DNA of 31,016 nt from SFTH01 sp051878085 (GCA_051878085.1 JBJEJN010000195.1:1-31016), one strand, 5' to 3'. Counted from the first letter of the stretch, positions 1 to 8,465 are shown. Notes: generated from the sequence alone by a model not told the origin. Numbers and translations are program-made.

Positions 1-650
1 TGCAGCATCTCCACGCCCACGCCGTGGGGGATCTCGTCGCGCAGGTTGTTCAGCGCCTTCTCGCGGATGATCTCCGCGCACATCACGCGCTCGGGCTGGT
101 CGGTGATCATGTCGTCGGGGAAGTACTTCGGGCCCTCGGGCATGGCCTCGATCAGCTTTTGCGTCAGCAGATCGATGTTCTCGCCGGTGCGTGCGGAGAC
201 CGAGAAGATCTGGTCGAAGTGGAACTCGTTCAGCTCCGCCAGCTGGGGCATCAGCTTCTCCGGCGGCACGATGTCGATCTTGTTCACCGCCAGGAAGCGG
301 GGGCAGTTCATGCTCTGGATGTCGCTGAGCACGGCCTTGTCGCCGCCGCCGATGCGCTGGCCGTCCACCACCGCCAGCACCGCGTCCACGCCCTCGCGGG
401 CGTCGTTGGCGGACTTCATCATGTACTCGCCCAGCTTGGTGCGGGGCTTGTGCAGGCCGGGGGTGTCCACGAACACCAGCTGCCAGTCCGGGCCGGTGGC
501 AACGCCCAGCAGCTTGTTGCGGGTGGTCTGGGGATGGTTGGAGACGATGGCGACCTTTTCGCCGACGATGCGGTTCATGATGCTGGATTTGCCGACGTTC
601 GGGCGGCCCAGGATGGCCACGAAGCCCGAGCGGAATTTCTTTTCAGACAA
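1..650 (-). CDS. era: GTPase Era, N-terminal part (gene runs off the window)
   Basis: Era is a Ras-like GTPase that binds 16S rRNA near its 3' end and helps mature the 30S subunit at the inner face of the membrane. The visible 216 residues cover the G domain: G1 GRPNVGKS at residues 15-22, G3 DTPG, and G4 NKID, followed by the linker; the C-terminal KH RNA-binding domain lies beyond position 1. The start chosen is a TTG at 648-650, because GGAGGA lies 8 nt upstream and no in-frame ATG precedes the G1 motif at a sensible distance. The gene follows cdd by 17 nt and closes the phoH/era operon as in Bacillus. Identification is certain; only the TTG start is inferred. Confidence 0.95.
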   Translation of the reverse strand, partial: MSEKKFRSGFVAILGRPNVGKSSIMNRIVGEKVAIVSNHPQTTRNKLLGVATGPDWQLVFVDTPGLHKPRTKLGEYMMKSANDAREGVDAVLAVVDGQRIGGGDKAVLSDIQSMNCPRFLAVNKIDIVPPEKLMPQLAELNEFHFDQIFSVSARTGENIDLLTQKLIEAMPEGPKYFPDDMITDQPERVMCAEIIREKALNNLRDEIPHGVGVEML

Positions 651-667
651 GTGTGTTTCCTCCGTGT

Positions 668-1588
668 TTATGCTTGTTGGTCGTTGAGCAGGTACTCCGG
701 GCCGAAGGAGCCGGGCAGCAGCTCCTCGAGGGTGCGGGTCTCAAAGCTGCCGGAGCCTGCGGCTCCTGCCATGACGGGCATGTCCGGCCCGCAGGCGAAC
801 TCCCGCAGCACCTGGCGGCAGATGCCGCAGGGCCAGGCGACGCTGTCGGCGGCGATGGCGATGGCCATGAAGCGGCGCTGTCCGGCGGCGATGGCTCCGC
901 TGGCGGCGCAGCGCTCGGCGCAGATTGTCGCGCCGAAGGATGCGTTCTCGAAGTTGCAGCCCTGGAAGGTGCGTCCGTCCTCCGTCAGGATGCACGCGCC
1001 CACGCTGTAGTGGGAGTAGGGCGAATAGGCATTCTTGCGGGCCTCCTCCGCCAGGTGAAACAGTTCCTCGTGGGTCATGGTCGTTCCTCCCTTCAGATTG
1101 CGCCAGAGGCGCAGCTTTTCCATGGCGCGCTTCTCCATGGCGCGCATCTGCCGCTTTTCATCTTCTTCCATGTGGTCGTAGCCCATCAGATGGAAGGCCG
1201 AGTGGGCGGTGAGGTAGCCCAGCTCCCGCTTCAGGGAGTGACCGAACTCCGCCGCCTGCTCCCGGGCGCGGTTCAGGTTCAGCACGCAGTCGCCCAGGTT
1301 GATCCAGCCCACGCTGGGGTCGTACTCCCGGCGCAGGCGCTTCGGGTTGTCCCGGGCTGTGGTTCCCCTCGGGAAGCGCACGGTGGGGAAGGAGAGCACG
1401 TCCGTGGCGCTGTCCACGCCGCGCATCGAAAGGTTCAGCGCGTGGATGGCTGCATCGTCCACCACGCGGATCGCAAAGCCCGCGCCGGAGATTCCCTCCA
1501 GCTCCATGCAGACCTCGGCAACCTCATTCAGGAAGTCCTCGAGGCCCTCCGGACAGCCGGGCACCTCGCATTGCAGCTCAATGGGCAT
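668..1588 (-). CDS. ybeY-cdd: YbeY-cytidine deaminase fusion protein
   Basis: This single 306-residue frame joins two normally separate proteins. Residues 1-165 are YbeY, a zinc-dependent endoribonuclease for 16S rRNA 3'-end processing and ribosome quality control; TDVLSFP at 62-68 and the metal triad H129, H133, H139 in HSAFHLMGYDH are present. Residues 171-306 are a tetrameric-type cytidine deaminase for pyrimidine salvage, with the CAE motif (zinc ligand C223, proton-shuttle E225) and C254/C257 in PCGICRQV. Both lengths are normal for the families. The start is the ATG at 1586-1588, which overlaps the pgpH stop by 11 nt and has AGGAGG 9 nt upstream; an earlier ATG at 1615 lacks support. 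There is no stop between the halves, yet cdd's own Shine-Dalgarno and ATG (1076-1078) remain in frame, so both a fusion and a free Cdd may be made. dgkA, usually between them, is absent. Confidence 0.93.
   Translation of the reverse strand: MPIELQCEVPGCPEGLEDFLNEVAEVCMELEGISGAGFAIRVVDDAAIHALNLSMRGVDSATDVLSFPTVRFPRGTTARDNPKRLRREYDPSVGWINLGDCVLNLNRAREQAAEFGHSLKRELGYLTAHSAFHLMGYDHMEEDEKRQMRAMEKRAMEKLRLWRNLKGGTTMTHEELFHLAEEARKNAYSPYSHYSVGACILTEDGRTFQGCNFENASFGATICAERCAASGAIAAGQRRFMAIAIAADSVAWPCGICRQVLREFACGPDMPVMAGAAGSGSFETRTLEELLPGSFGPEYLLNDQQA
1086..1091 (-). promoter_or_regulatory. Internal Shine-Dalgarno for the cdd half of the fusion
   Basis: On the minus strand GGGAGG lies exactly 7 nt before the in-frame ATG at 1076-1078, which begins the cytidine deaminase domain. 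In the fusion frame these bases encode part of the short linker NLKGGTT. This is an ideal ribosome binding site kept inside a continuous coding frame, so an independent Cdd polypeptide of 136 residues is likely to be translated as well. Confidence 0.7.
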
Positions 1589-3791
1589 CGCTCTGCACCT
1601 CCTGCCGGGGAGCATCCTCCGATTCGGGCGCGGCCTCCTCCGTCGGATTGGTTTCAGGCTCGGACGGCGCTGCGGCTTCCTCCGCCGGAGCTTCTTCCTC
1701 GACGGGCTTGCGCGGCGGGATGCTGATCTCGGGGTACTCGATGCGCTCGTGGAACACGCCGGTGAGCACGGTGACGAAGGTGGAGCAGATCTTGTCCAGA
1801 TCGCTGAAGGTGAGCGCGGAGTCGTTGAGCTGGCCGTCGTCCAGCTTCTCGCGCACCAGCTTGCGGATCAGCGCCTCCATCTTCTCGGGGCTGGGGTTGG
1901 CAAGCGTGCGGGTCGCGGCCTCGATGGTGTCGGCCAGCATGACCACGGCGGCCTCCTTGCTGCGGGGGCGCGGGCCCTCGTAGCGGAAGCTGGACGCGTC
2001 CACGTCCTCGCCGTAGAGCTTCACGGCCTTGTCGTAGAAGTAGAGTGCAAGGGAATCGCCGTGGTGCTGGCGCACGATGTCCACCACCTGGCTGGGCAGG
2101 CGATCCTTCTGGGCCATTTGCGCGCCGTCGCGGGGATGGGCGGTGAGGATGGCCGCGGAGACGCGCGGGTCGGTGCGGTCGTGGGGGTTGTCGCCCATCT
2201 GGTTCTCCTTGAAGTACATGGGGCGCTTGAGCTTGCCCACGTCGTGGTAGTACGCGCCCACGCGGGCCAGCAGGCCGTTTGCACCCACGGCGGTGGCGGC
2301 GGCCTCAGCAAGGTTCGCCACGATGATGGAGTGGTGGTAGGTGCCGGGGGCCTCCATCAGCAGGCGGCGCAGCAGCGGCTGGTTGGGGTTGGAGAGCTCG
2401 ATGAGCTTGGCGCTGGTGGCCAGGTTGAACACCAGCTCCAGCAGCGATTGCAGGCCGATGGCCAGCACCGCGCTGAACACGCCGCCGCCCAGCGCCCACA
2501 GGGCATTGGAGAGGGCGGTGTTCAGGTTCGAGCTGGAGACCAGGCCGATGGCCATGGTGATGATGAAGTTGGAGGCGGCGATGGCAAAGCCCGCCAGCAG
2601 CGTGCCGGTGCGCAGCTGCTTGCGGGAGAGCACCAGCGTGGCGATGGGGCCGGCTGCAAAGGACATCAGCATCACCGAGAACATGGACATGGAGAACAGG
2701 CCGTCGGTGGACACCAGCATGGACACCATGAAGCTGACCACGCAGTTGACGAACAGCGCCGTCTTGGTGTCCAGCAGCACGGAGATCAGGATCGCGCCCA
2801 GCGCCACGGGCATGAGATAGGAATTCATGCCCCGCACCAGCAGCGAGATGGCGATCTCCAGCACGATGGTGATGCACAGCAGCATCAGCCGCTTGGTGTC
2901 CTTCAGGATGGCCACGTCGAACTGGTACAGGTACAGCGCGATGATGCCGCAGAGCACCAGCAGCAGCAGCGCCAGGCCACCGAACAGCGGAATGTCCAGC
3001 GTGTCGTCCGCCAGCAGGCCGAGACTGGCGATGATCTGGTACTGGGACTCGGTGACGATCTCGCCCTCGCGGACGATGACCTCGCGCTTGACCAGCATCT
3101 CCGGCTCGACGGCGTCCCGGGCCTTCTGGCGGTTGGCCTCGGTGATCTCCGTGTCGATGAGCATGTTCGGCTGGATGCAGATGCGCAGGATCTCGGAGAT
3201 GAGCGACACCGCGCCGGTGGGGTACTTTTCGTCCACCAGATCCCGGGTGATGCGGGTCACGGCGGAGGATTCCTGGCCCTCCGGCAGGGTGGAGTTCAGC
3301 GTGTCGCGCACGCCGGCCACGCCCGCGTCATAGACCTGCTGCAGGACCTCCGCATCGGTGTGTAGCAGTGCCGAGAGCATGTCCTGGTTGAGGGTGAAGG
3401 GCGCGGTCTTGTTGATCTCCGACAGCTGCGCCTCCGTCGCGTTTCCAGGTATCCTGTCCTGCCACTGTTCCCGGATGGAGAGCAGCGCGTCATAGACCCG
3501 CTTCATGTCCTCCAGCACCACGTTGTTGACGCTGGTGTCCACGCTCTTGTAGCTGGGCTCCACCGCGTTGGCGGCGGCCACGCGCAGCAGCTCCGTGGTC
3601 ACCGTGTCCTCCACGTCCTTGGTGGCGTAGATGGTCTTGCTGGCAGGCTCCCCCACGTGGATGTCGTAGGTGTCCGGCGAGATGCCCGCCAGAATCAGCA
3701 CGAAGATCAGCAGAAAGGTCGCGACGCTGATGAGCACGGTGCGGATCACGCCGTTGAGACGGCTGGATTTGAATCCCGATAGCATCTTCAT
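1578..3791 (-). CDS. pgpH: PgpH/YqfF, 7TM-HD cyclic-di-AMP phosphodiesterase
   Basis: This is a 737-residue membrane enzyme of the 7TMR-HD family, which hydrolyses c-di-AMP to pApA and so affects osmolyte transport and cell-wall homeostasis. An N-terminal membrane anchor (about residues 13-37) is followed by an extracytoplasmic 7TMR-HDED domain of about 225 residues, then roughly seven membrane segments (about 268-470), then a cytoplasmic HD domain starting near 483. The HD signature reads HDVGKLKRP, and conserved HH and HP pairs surround it. The last 40 residues are an acidic Pro/Ala/Glu-rich tail. The start ATG has AAGGAG 7 nt upstream. phoH ends 12 nt before it, and the 3' end overlaps ybeY by 11 nt, which implies translational coupling. 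Family assignment is secure. Confidence 0.96.
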   Translation of the reverse strand: MKMLSGFKSSRLNGVIRTVLISVATFLLIFVLILAGISPDTYDIHVGEPASKTIYATKDVEDTVTTELLRVAAANAVEPSYKSVDTSVNNVVLEDMKRVYDALLSIREQWQDRIPGNATEAQLSEINKTAPFTLNQDMLSALLHTDAEVLQQVYDAGVAGVRDTLNSTLPEGQESSAVTRITRDLVDEKYPTGAVSLISEILRICIQPNMLIDTEITEANRQKARDAVEPEMLVKREVIVREGEIVTESQYQIIASLGLLADDTLDIPLFGGLALLLLVLCGIIALYLYQFDVAILKDTKRLMLLCITIVLEIAISLLVRGMNSYLMPVALGAILISVLLDTKTALFVNCVVSFMVSMLVSTDGLFSMSMFSVMLMSFAAGPIATLVLSRKQLRTGTLLAGFAIAASNFIITMAIGLVSSSNLNTALSNALWALGGGVFSAVLAIGLQSLLELVFNLATSAKLIELSNPNQPLLRRLLMEAPGTYHHSIIVANLAEAAATAVGANGLLARVGAYYHDVGKLKRPMYFKENQMGDNPHDRTDPRVSAAILTAHPRDGAQMAQKDRLPSQVVDIVRQHHGDSLALYFYDKAVKLYGEDVDASSFRYEGPRPRSKEAAVVMLADTIEAATRTLANPSPEKMEALIRKLVREKLDDGQLNDSALTFSDLDKICSTFVTVLTGVFHERIEYPEISIPPRKPVEEEAPAEEAAAPSEPETNPTEEAAPESEDAPRQEVQSDAH

Positions 3792-3803
3792 GAAAAGACT
3801 CCT

Positions 3804-4805
3804 TTACGACCTCGGAGCAGGCCCCCGGCGGTCGTTGTTTCGCAGCGCGTATTTCTCGTAGGCCTTGACGATGGCCTGCACCAGCTCGTGGCGCACCACG
3901 TCGCGGTGGGTCAGGCGCACGATGCCGATGTCCTCCACGCCCTTGAGCACCTCCAGCGCCTCCACCAGGCCGCTCTTCTTGCCGATGGGCAGGTCGATCT
4001 GGGTGACGTCGCCGGTGATGACCATCTTCGAGCCCATGCCCATGCGGGTCAGGAACATCTTCATCTGCTCGCTGGTGGTGTTCTGGGCCTCGTCGAGGAT
4101 GATGAAGGCGTCGTTCAGGGTGCGGCCGCGCATGTAGGCCAGCGGCGCGACCTCGATGGCCCCGCGCTCCACCAGGCGCTGGTAGGCGTCCAGGCCCAGC
4201 ATTTCGTGCAGCGCATCGTACAGCGGGCGCAGGTAGGGATCCACCTTCTGGGCAAGATCGCCCGGAAGGAAGCCCAGCTTCTCACCGGCCTCTACAGCGG
4301 GACGGGTCAGGATGATGCGCTCGATCTCCTTGTTCTTCATGGCGACCACCGCCATGGCGATGGCCAGGTAGGTCTTGCCGGTTCCGGCGGGGCCGACCGC
4401 GAAGGTGCAGGTGTTCTGCTTGATCGCGTCCACGTAGGTGCGCTGGCCCAGGGTCTTGCACTTCACCTGACGGCCCCGGCTGGTGATGGCGATCACGTCG
4501 CGCATGATCTCGCCGATGCGGTCGGCGTTGCCCTCCTCCGCAAGGCCGATGGCGTAGCGGATGCGGGTGCGGTCCACCGTCTCGCCCCGGCGGATGATCT
4601 CGCTCATCTTTTCCAGCGTCAGCTTTGCCAGCTCCACCTTGTCCGGCTCGCCGCTCAGCGCGATTTCGCCGCTCCCGGCCTGAATGTCCACGCCCAGCTC
4701 CGCCCGGAACAGCGCGATGTTTTCCTCGCGCAGACCAAACAGGCCGATGAATTCCTCGGCGGACTCAATGGGCATGTGCTCCGTAATTATCTGACTGTTT
4801 TCCAA
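3804..4805 (-). CDS. phoH: PhoH-family ATPase
   Basis: This is a 333-residue PhoH/YqfO-type P-loop ATPase. The family is RNA-associated and conserved beside ybeY and era, but its exact substrate is unsettled. Walker A is GPAGTGKT at 138-145, Walker B is FIILDEAQ ending at 241, and sensor-like THRDVVRHEL lies near the C-terminus. An N-terminal KH-like region occupies about residues 15-75. The start used is a TTG at 4803-4805 with GAGGAGGT about 9 nt upstream; an ATG ten codons later is the alternative. The start lies 19 nt inside the end of yqfD, so coupling to yqfD is expected. Confidence 0.95.
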   Translation of the reverse strand: MENSQIITEHMPIESAEEFIGLFGLREENIALFRAELGVDIQAGSGEIALSGEPDKVELAKLTLEKMSEIIRRGETVDRTRIRYAIGLAEEGNADRIGEIMRDVIAITSRGRQVKCKTLGQRTYVDAIKQNTCTFAVGPAGTGKTYLAIAMAVVAMKNKEIERIILTRPAVEAGEKLGFLPGDLAQKVDPYLRPLYDALHEMLGLDAYQRLVERGAIEVAPLAYMRGRTLNDAFIILDEAQNTTSEQMKMFLTRMGMGSKMVITGDVTQIDLPIGKKSGLVEALEVLKGVEDIGIVRLTHRDVVRHELVQAIVKAYEKYALRNNDRRGPAPRS

Positions 4806-5986
4806 GTTTCGTTGACCTCCTCAGACAGGACATCCCGCGATGCGGCGATGTCGGTATATATTTCATAGACCGCGCGAACGCGCAGCATGCCGTCCGCCCG
4901 GGAGACGTCCTCCCAGGCTGCGGCGAGTTCATAGTCGATTCCATCTGCATCGAGCTTCGCCTGAATCTCCGCACGGGCGAGGGCGGTGAGCTGCGCCTCA
5001 AGGGCAGCCTCGTCCACAGCTTCAAGGCGCTCATCCACCTCGATGTGGGTGGTGCGCACCACCTCCAGCGGCAGGAACAGCCCCACCACCGGCAGGATCT
5101 CCGCATCCAGTTTCTCCGATGGGAAGCCTGCGCATTCCGTGATGGGCATGCTGAAGCCCAGCAGCTTCAGGCGGCATTCGTTTTCGCTGCGCCCGGTGGG
5201 CGTGACGATTCGCTTTTCCAGCGGAGCCTGCGCGCCGCCCTCGTACCAGCAGCGGGCGATCACCTCGCCCAGGGCGGAGACGGGGTTCGTCTCCTCCTTG
5301 CTCTTGTCCTCCTCGCCCCGGATCAGCGTCTGGCCCCTGCGCACGGTGTCGCCGGGGCGCACGCTGGCCTCTCCGGAGTGCACGGTGACGGATTCCACCA
5401 CGCCGTCCTGCCGGGCGACCAGATCCCGGGCGCGGGAGATTTCGTAGACCTCGGGCGCGGGAACCTCCGGCGAGGCCTCCACCAGCAGCCGGATGCCCTG
5501 CACCCGCACGCCGATGAAGCTGTAATCGCCGGCTTCCGCCAGCAGGCGCTTTTGCAGAAGCTCCGCGTCCACCGCCGAGGCCGCCATGCCGGGCTTCAGG
5601 CCCTGCTCCGCGATGCAGCGGCGCAACGCGGGAGCGCTCCCCAGCGCGGCGTCGGGGCCGGTGAGGGCTACGTCGATGATCCAGATGCGACTGAGGAAGC
5701 CCCAGCACAGCGCGGCACAGAGGATCAGCCCCAGCGCAAGCGTCCAGCGGCTGCGCAGGCCCTGCAGCAGTGCCGACAGCCCGCCGTGGCGCAGCACGCG
5801 GTGGTTCAGGCCGTAGCGCTTGCAGAGCGCCAGCACGATTTCGGCGCTGCGCTCGTCCGTGTCCAGGATCAGCGTTCGCGCTCCGCTTCGCCGCACCCGT
5901 GCGAAGCGCGCGCCCTGACGCAGGCAGCGCTCCAGCAGGCGCTCGGGGTACGCGCCCTCCACCCGCAGCCGCAGGTCATGGTTCAT
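4787..5986 (-). CDS. yqfD: Sporulation protein YqfD
   Basis: This is a 399-residue member of the YqfD family, which is made in the mother cell during sporulation in Bacillus and is essential for forespore engulfment steps there. It has a cytoplasmic N-terminal region, one membrane span at about 81-98, and a long extracytoplasmic part. A motif rich in charged residues (DLVARQDGVV) and paired Gly/Arg turns (VRPGDTVRRGQTLI) resembles a biotinyl-lipoyl-like beta hammerhead. The start ATG overlaps yqfC by 11 nt and has GGGGAGG upstream. Length is typical. The immediate yqfC partner and phoH downstream reproduce the Bacillus operon, so the call is firm, although the biochemical role is unknown. Confidence 0.92.
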   Translation of the reverse strand: MNHDLRLRVEGAYPERLLERCLRQGARFARVRRSGARTLILDTDERSAEIVLALCKRYGLNHRVLRHGGLSALLQGLRSRWTLALGLILCAALCWGFLSRIWIIDVALTGPDAALGSAPALRRCIAEQGLKPGMAASAVDAELLQKRLLAEAGDYSFIGVRVQGIRLLVEASPEVPAPEVYEISRARDLVARQDGVVESVTVHSGEASVRPGDTVRRGQTLIRGEEDKSKEETNPVSALGEVIARCWYEGGAQAPLEKRIVTPTGRSENECRLKLLGFSMPITECAGFPSEKLDAEILPVVGLFLPLEVVRTTHIEVDERLEAVDEAALEAQLTALARAEIQAKLDADGIDYELAAAWEDVSRADGMLRVRAVYEIYTDIAASRDVLSEEVNETWKTVR

Positions 5987-6272
5987 GGCGGCACGCCTCC
6001 CCGCAGGGAAGATCCACGTGGCGGATCTCGCCCCGGATCACCAGCGCGTCCCGGCGCACCTCCGACAGGCTCAGGCCGCTGCCTGCCACGTCGATGGTTC
6101 CGCAGCGCGTGGCCAGGGAAATTTTCTCCTGCGTGAACTCCAGTATGCCGCAGTGGTTCTCCACCAGCAGCGCGCGTCCGCCGATGGAGGTAATGCGCGC
6201 CGTTCTGCCCGACAGATCCGAGAGCCATTCCAGCGCAGGGGAGCTCGGGCGCGGGCCGCGTCGGTTCTTCAT
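5976..6272 (-). CDS. yqfC: Sporulation protein YqfC (YabP/YqfC family)
   Basis: This 98-residue protein of the YabP/YqfC family is a short beta-rich protein produced during sporulation. The central region, GRALLVENHCGILEF followed by ISLATRCGTIDVAGSGLSL, matches the family's repeating turn pattern. A GGGGTG sequence sits just upstream of the ATG. It is the first gene of the yqfC-yqfD-phoH-pgpH-ybeY-cdd-era operon and overlaps yqfD by 11 nt. A sigma-A-type promoter is visible about 120 nt upstream. A sporulation (sigma-E) promoter would be expected from the Bacillus precedent, but I could not identify one with confidence. Confidence 0.88.
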   Translation of the reverse strand: MKNRRGPRPSSPALEWLSDLSGRTARITSIGGRALLVENHCGILEFTQEKISLATRCGTIDVAGSGLSLSEVRRDALVIRGEIRHVDLPCGEACRHEP

Positions 6273-6390
6273 ATCGTCACCCCGCAGATCGTCTTTTGTT
6301 CAACGATATGCGCCTTGGGCCTCGTTCCGAACCAGCGCTGCCGCAGGGCGGATATTCAGGACACGGAAATATCTAAAATTATCCAACTAT

Positions 6391-6420
6391 ATTATACACG
6401 ATGGGGAGGTACAAATGCAA
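6391..6420 (-). promoter_or_regulatory. Sigma-A promoter for the yqfC-era operon
   Basis: Reading leftwards, TTGCAT (6415-6420) and a perfect TATAAT (6391-6396) are separated by 18 bp. Transcription would start near 6384, giving a leader of about 110 nt before yqfC. It lies back to back with the promoter of the next gene to the right. Confidence 0.65.
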
Positions 6421-6448
6421 GATGCTGTGGAAAAAGGCTTCCGTCGCG

Positions 6449-6477
6449 TTGTCAAGCCGGATGAAAAATGCTATAAT
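6449..6477 (+). promoter_or_regulatory. Sigma-A promoter for the secreted protein at 6526
   Basis: TTGTCA (6449-6454) and TATAAT (6472-6477) are separated by 17 bp, near consensus, about 50 nt before the ATG. It forms a divergent pair with the yqfC operon promoter. Confidence 0.75.
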
Positions 6478-6525
6478 GTGGGCAAACGCAAGGGCGCTGA
6501 AGGCGGCGCAGAGGAGGATGAACCA

Positions 6526-7293
6526 ATGAAATGCAGGAGCATGCAGTTGTGGACGGCGATGGGCAGGAAATGGATCTGTGCGCTGCTGACAATTGCGCTG
6601 TTGGCCGGCGTGGGAACTGCGCTGGCGGATGAGACAGTGCGGATCGACCACGCGGCGCTGATGACGGACGGCGAGTGGGTGGAAGCTGCCATCAAGGCAC
6701 AGGAATACCACTACTTTCCCTTGGAGCTTGCCGAGGTGGGCAAGCTGACGGTGCGGGTTCAGACGACGGTGAGTGGACTGCCCTTCCAGTTCCTGGATGC
6801 GGATCTGCGTCCCTGGCAGGATCTCTACCTCTACGGCTGCACCGGCGCGCCGGACACCGGAGACTTTGTGTTCTACCTGGAACCGGGAAGCTATTACGTG
6901 CGCTACAACGGAGACAGCGTGCATGCCGGCGATTTTCGCGTAAAGGCGATCTTTTCGCCGCTGGCCTGCGATGAAATCCGGGAGAGCGGAGAGGATTTCA
7001 GTGCGATGCCTCTGACGGACGGCGCGGCGGTCAGCGGCGTGCTGACGGAGGGAAACGACGGCGACGTTTACAGCTTTGTTCTGGACGCGGAGCGGGAGCT
7101 GCGCCTGGTGTGCAACAGCGAGATTGAGGGACAGCAGATGCTCACCCTGTACGATGGCGACATGGTGGAGATGTACACGCAGTACGACCTGCACGGCTTC
7201 GTCCGGGAGGAGAAGCTGGAGGCCGGCACCTATTATCTGCGCCTGCACGGCGCGAAGGGCCCCTATACGCTCAGGTACGAGGCCGGGAAATAG
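6526..7293 (+). CDS. Secreted protein with two PPC-like beta domains
   Basis: This is a 255-residue predicted exported protein of unknown function. A signal peptide is clear: basic N-region, hydrophobic stretch at about 16-31, and an ALA-type cleavage site after residue 34. The mature part looks like two related beta-sandwich modules of about 100 residues. Each ends in a YYVRY or YYLRLHGAKGPYTLRY strand typical of bacterial pre-peptidase C-terminal (PPC) domains, with a GDVYSFVLDAERELRL strand before the second. No enzyme domain is attached, so it is probably a binding or surface accessory protein. The start is fixed by GAGGAGG 8 nt upstream and by the promoter. The gene is monocistronic and converges on the WG-repeat gene. 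PPC assignment is by pattern only. Confidence 0.8.
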   Translation: MKCRSMQLWTAMGRKWICALLTIALLAGVGTALADETVRIDHAALMTDGEWVEAAIKAQEYHYFPLELAEVGKLTVRVQTTVSGLPFQFLDADLRPWQDLYLYGCTGAPDTGDFVFYLEPGSYYVRYNGDSVHAGDFRVKAIFSPLACDEIRESGEDFSAMPLTDGAAVSGVLTEGNDGDVYSFVLDAERELRLVCNSEIEGQQMLTLYDGDMVEMYTQYDLHGFVREEKLEAGTYYLRLHGAKGPYTLRYEAGK

Positions 7294-7307
7294 AAATGCA
7301 GAGATGG

Positions 7308-7339
7308 AGATCGGCGGAACCGCAAGGTCCCGCCAATCT
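7308..7339. terminator. Stem-loop between convergent genes
   Basis: GGCGGAACC and GGTCCCGCC (one mismatch) flank a GCAA loop, and outer AGAT/ATCT pairs extend the stem. It sits midway between the convergent stops at 7293 and 7343 and could end both transcripts, but there is no strong U-tract, so it may act only as an mRNA end stabiliser. Confidence 0.5.
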
Positions 7340-7342
7340 TCG

Positions 7343-8386
7343 TCATGCCTGGGTGTTCGTCCCGTTGCGCAGATCCACGCCGCGCTCGTCAATCAGGTAC
7401 CATGTGCCGTTCCACAGCACACAGGCGACGCCGTCGCAGAAGCGGGTGGCCTTGTCATAGACGGGGCGAAGCGCGATTTCGCCGTCGAGGTTCACATAGC
7501 CGATCTTGTCGCCCTGGAACACGCGCGAAAAATCGCTACCGCCGAAATCGACGTACACGTTGCTCCAGGTGGACGCGCCGACGGTGTTGTCTCGGGAATC
7601 GATGAGGTGGTACTCGCCGTCCTGCTTGACCCAGGCGCGGTTCTTCTGGAAGGGGCCGGCGCTGTCGTACTTGCAGGGAATGACCGGATTTCCGGCCTCG
7701 TCGATGTAACCGGACAGATCGTTCTGTTCCACAAAGGCCAGGCCCTCGCTGAAGGGGCCGATGTCGTCGTAGATGAAAGGTATGACCTCGTTGCCGGCGG
7801 CGTCGATGCATCCGTACAGGCCGTCCTTTTTCACGACGGCGATGCCGTTGCGGAAGGCGTTGGCGCGCTCCCACTGCGGGGCGAGCACGACCTCGCCATC
7901 GAGGTTGATGTAGCCGTAGGCGTTATCGCCGCTCGCGTCCGTGCCGCAGAAGGAGATCAGGCCCTCGCTGTAGGTGCCCAGCATGTTCCACTCCGGCTCC
8001 AGCACCAGATTGCCGTCCAGGTCGATCAGGGCGCTGTGCGTGCCGTTGGAGACGGAGGCATAGCCGCCGCTGTAGGTGCCCGCCCGCTCCCAGTTTGCCG
8101 GAGTGATGACGCTGCCGCTTTCGTCGATGTAGCCGTAACAGTCGCCGAGCTTGACCCGGGCGCGCCCCTCGCAGAAGTAATCGCCGCCGTCCCAGGCCGG
8201 TTCGATCACCGTCTCTCCCTGCAGGTTGATGTAGCCGGTCAGGCCGTTTGCCGCCTTGAAGGCGGCCATGCCGGCATAGAAGTTGTCGATGGACTGCGCG
8301 CTGCGGAAGTCCTCCGCGGCCAGGGCGGGTGCGCACAGCGCCGCGCCCAGCAGCGCCGCGAACAGAATCGCAAATTTCCTTTTCAT
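7343..8386 (-). CDS. Secreted WG-repeat protein
   Basis: This is a 347-residue exported protein made almost entirely of WG repeats (YGYINLDGEVV-type units of about 35-45 residues). About seven or eight can be counted, for example LTGYINLQGETVIEP, YGYINLDGEVVLAP, YGCIDAAGNEVIP, LSGYIDEAGNPVIP and IGYVNLDGEIALRP. The N-terminus is a signal peptide with an ALA-type site before EDF near residue 24. WG-repeat proteins are common on clostridial cell surfaces and probably fold as a beta-propeller or solenoid; their function is generally unknown. The start ATG follows AGGGG by 9 nt and a promoter lies just upstream. The open frame continues far beyond this ATG opposite dusB, but that stretch is only a shadow. 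Confidence 0.88.
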   Translation of the reverse strand: MKRKFAILFAALLGAALCAPALAAEDFRSAQSIDNFYAGMAAFKAANGLTGYINLQGETVIEPAWDGGDYFCEGRARVKLGDCYGYIDESGSVITPANWERAGTYSGGYASVSNGTHSALIDLDGNLVLEPEWNMLGTYSEGLISFCGTDASGDNAYGYINLDGEVVLAPQWERANAFRNGIAVVKKDGLYGCIDAAGNEVIPFIYDDIGPFSEGLAFVEQNDLSGYIDEAGNPVIPCKYDSAGPFQKNRAWVKQDGEYHLIDSRDNTVGASTWSNVYVDFGGSDFSRVFQGDKIGYVNLDGEIALRPVYDKATRFCDGVACVLWNGTWYLIDERGVDLRNGTNTQA

Positions 8387-8413
8387 ATGATTTTTCCCCT
8401 CGCTTTCAACAGA

Positions 8414-8441
8414 ATTATAGCAGAATTCAGGCGGATTGCAA
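8414..8441 (-). promoter_or_regulatory. Sigma-A promoter for the WG-repeat gene
   Basis: Leftward TTGCAA (8436-8441) and TATAAT (8414-8419) are spaced 16 bp apart, about 28 nt from the start codon. Confidence 0.7.
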
Positions 8442-8465
8442 GGGGTTCCTGCCGCGAGCGCGCCG

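Noticed and set aside
1588..1615. Longer start for the ybeY-cdd frame at 1615
   Set aside because: It would add nine residues deep inside pgpH without a ribosome binding site; the ATG at 1588 has AGGAGG at good spacing and matches the YbeY N-terminus.
1299..3365. Very long plus-strand open frame (688 codons) opposite pgpH
   Set aside because: It is His/Gln/Gly-rich with no domains and no ribosome binding site, and it lies antisense to a fully motif-supported pgpH. High GC content keeps the opposite frame free of stops.
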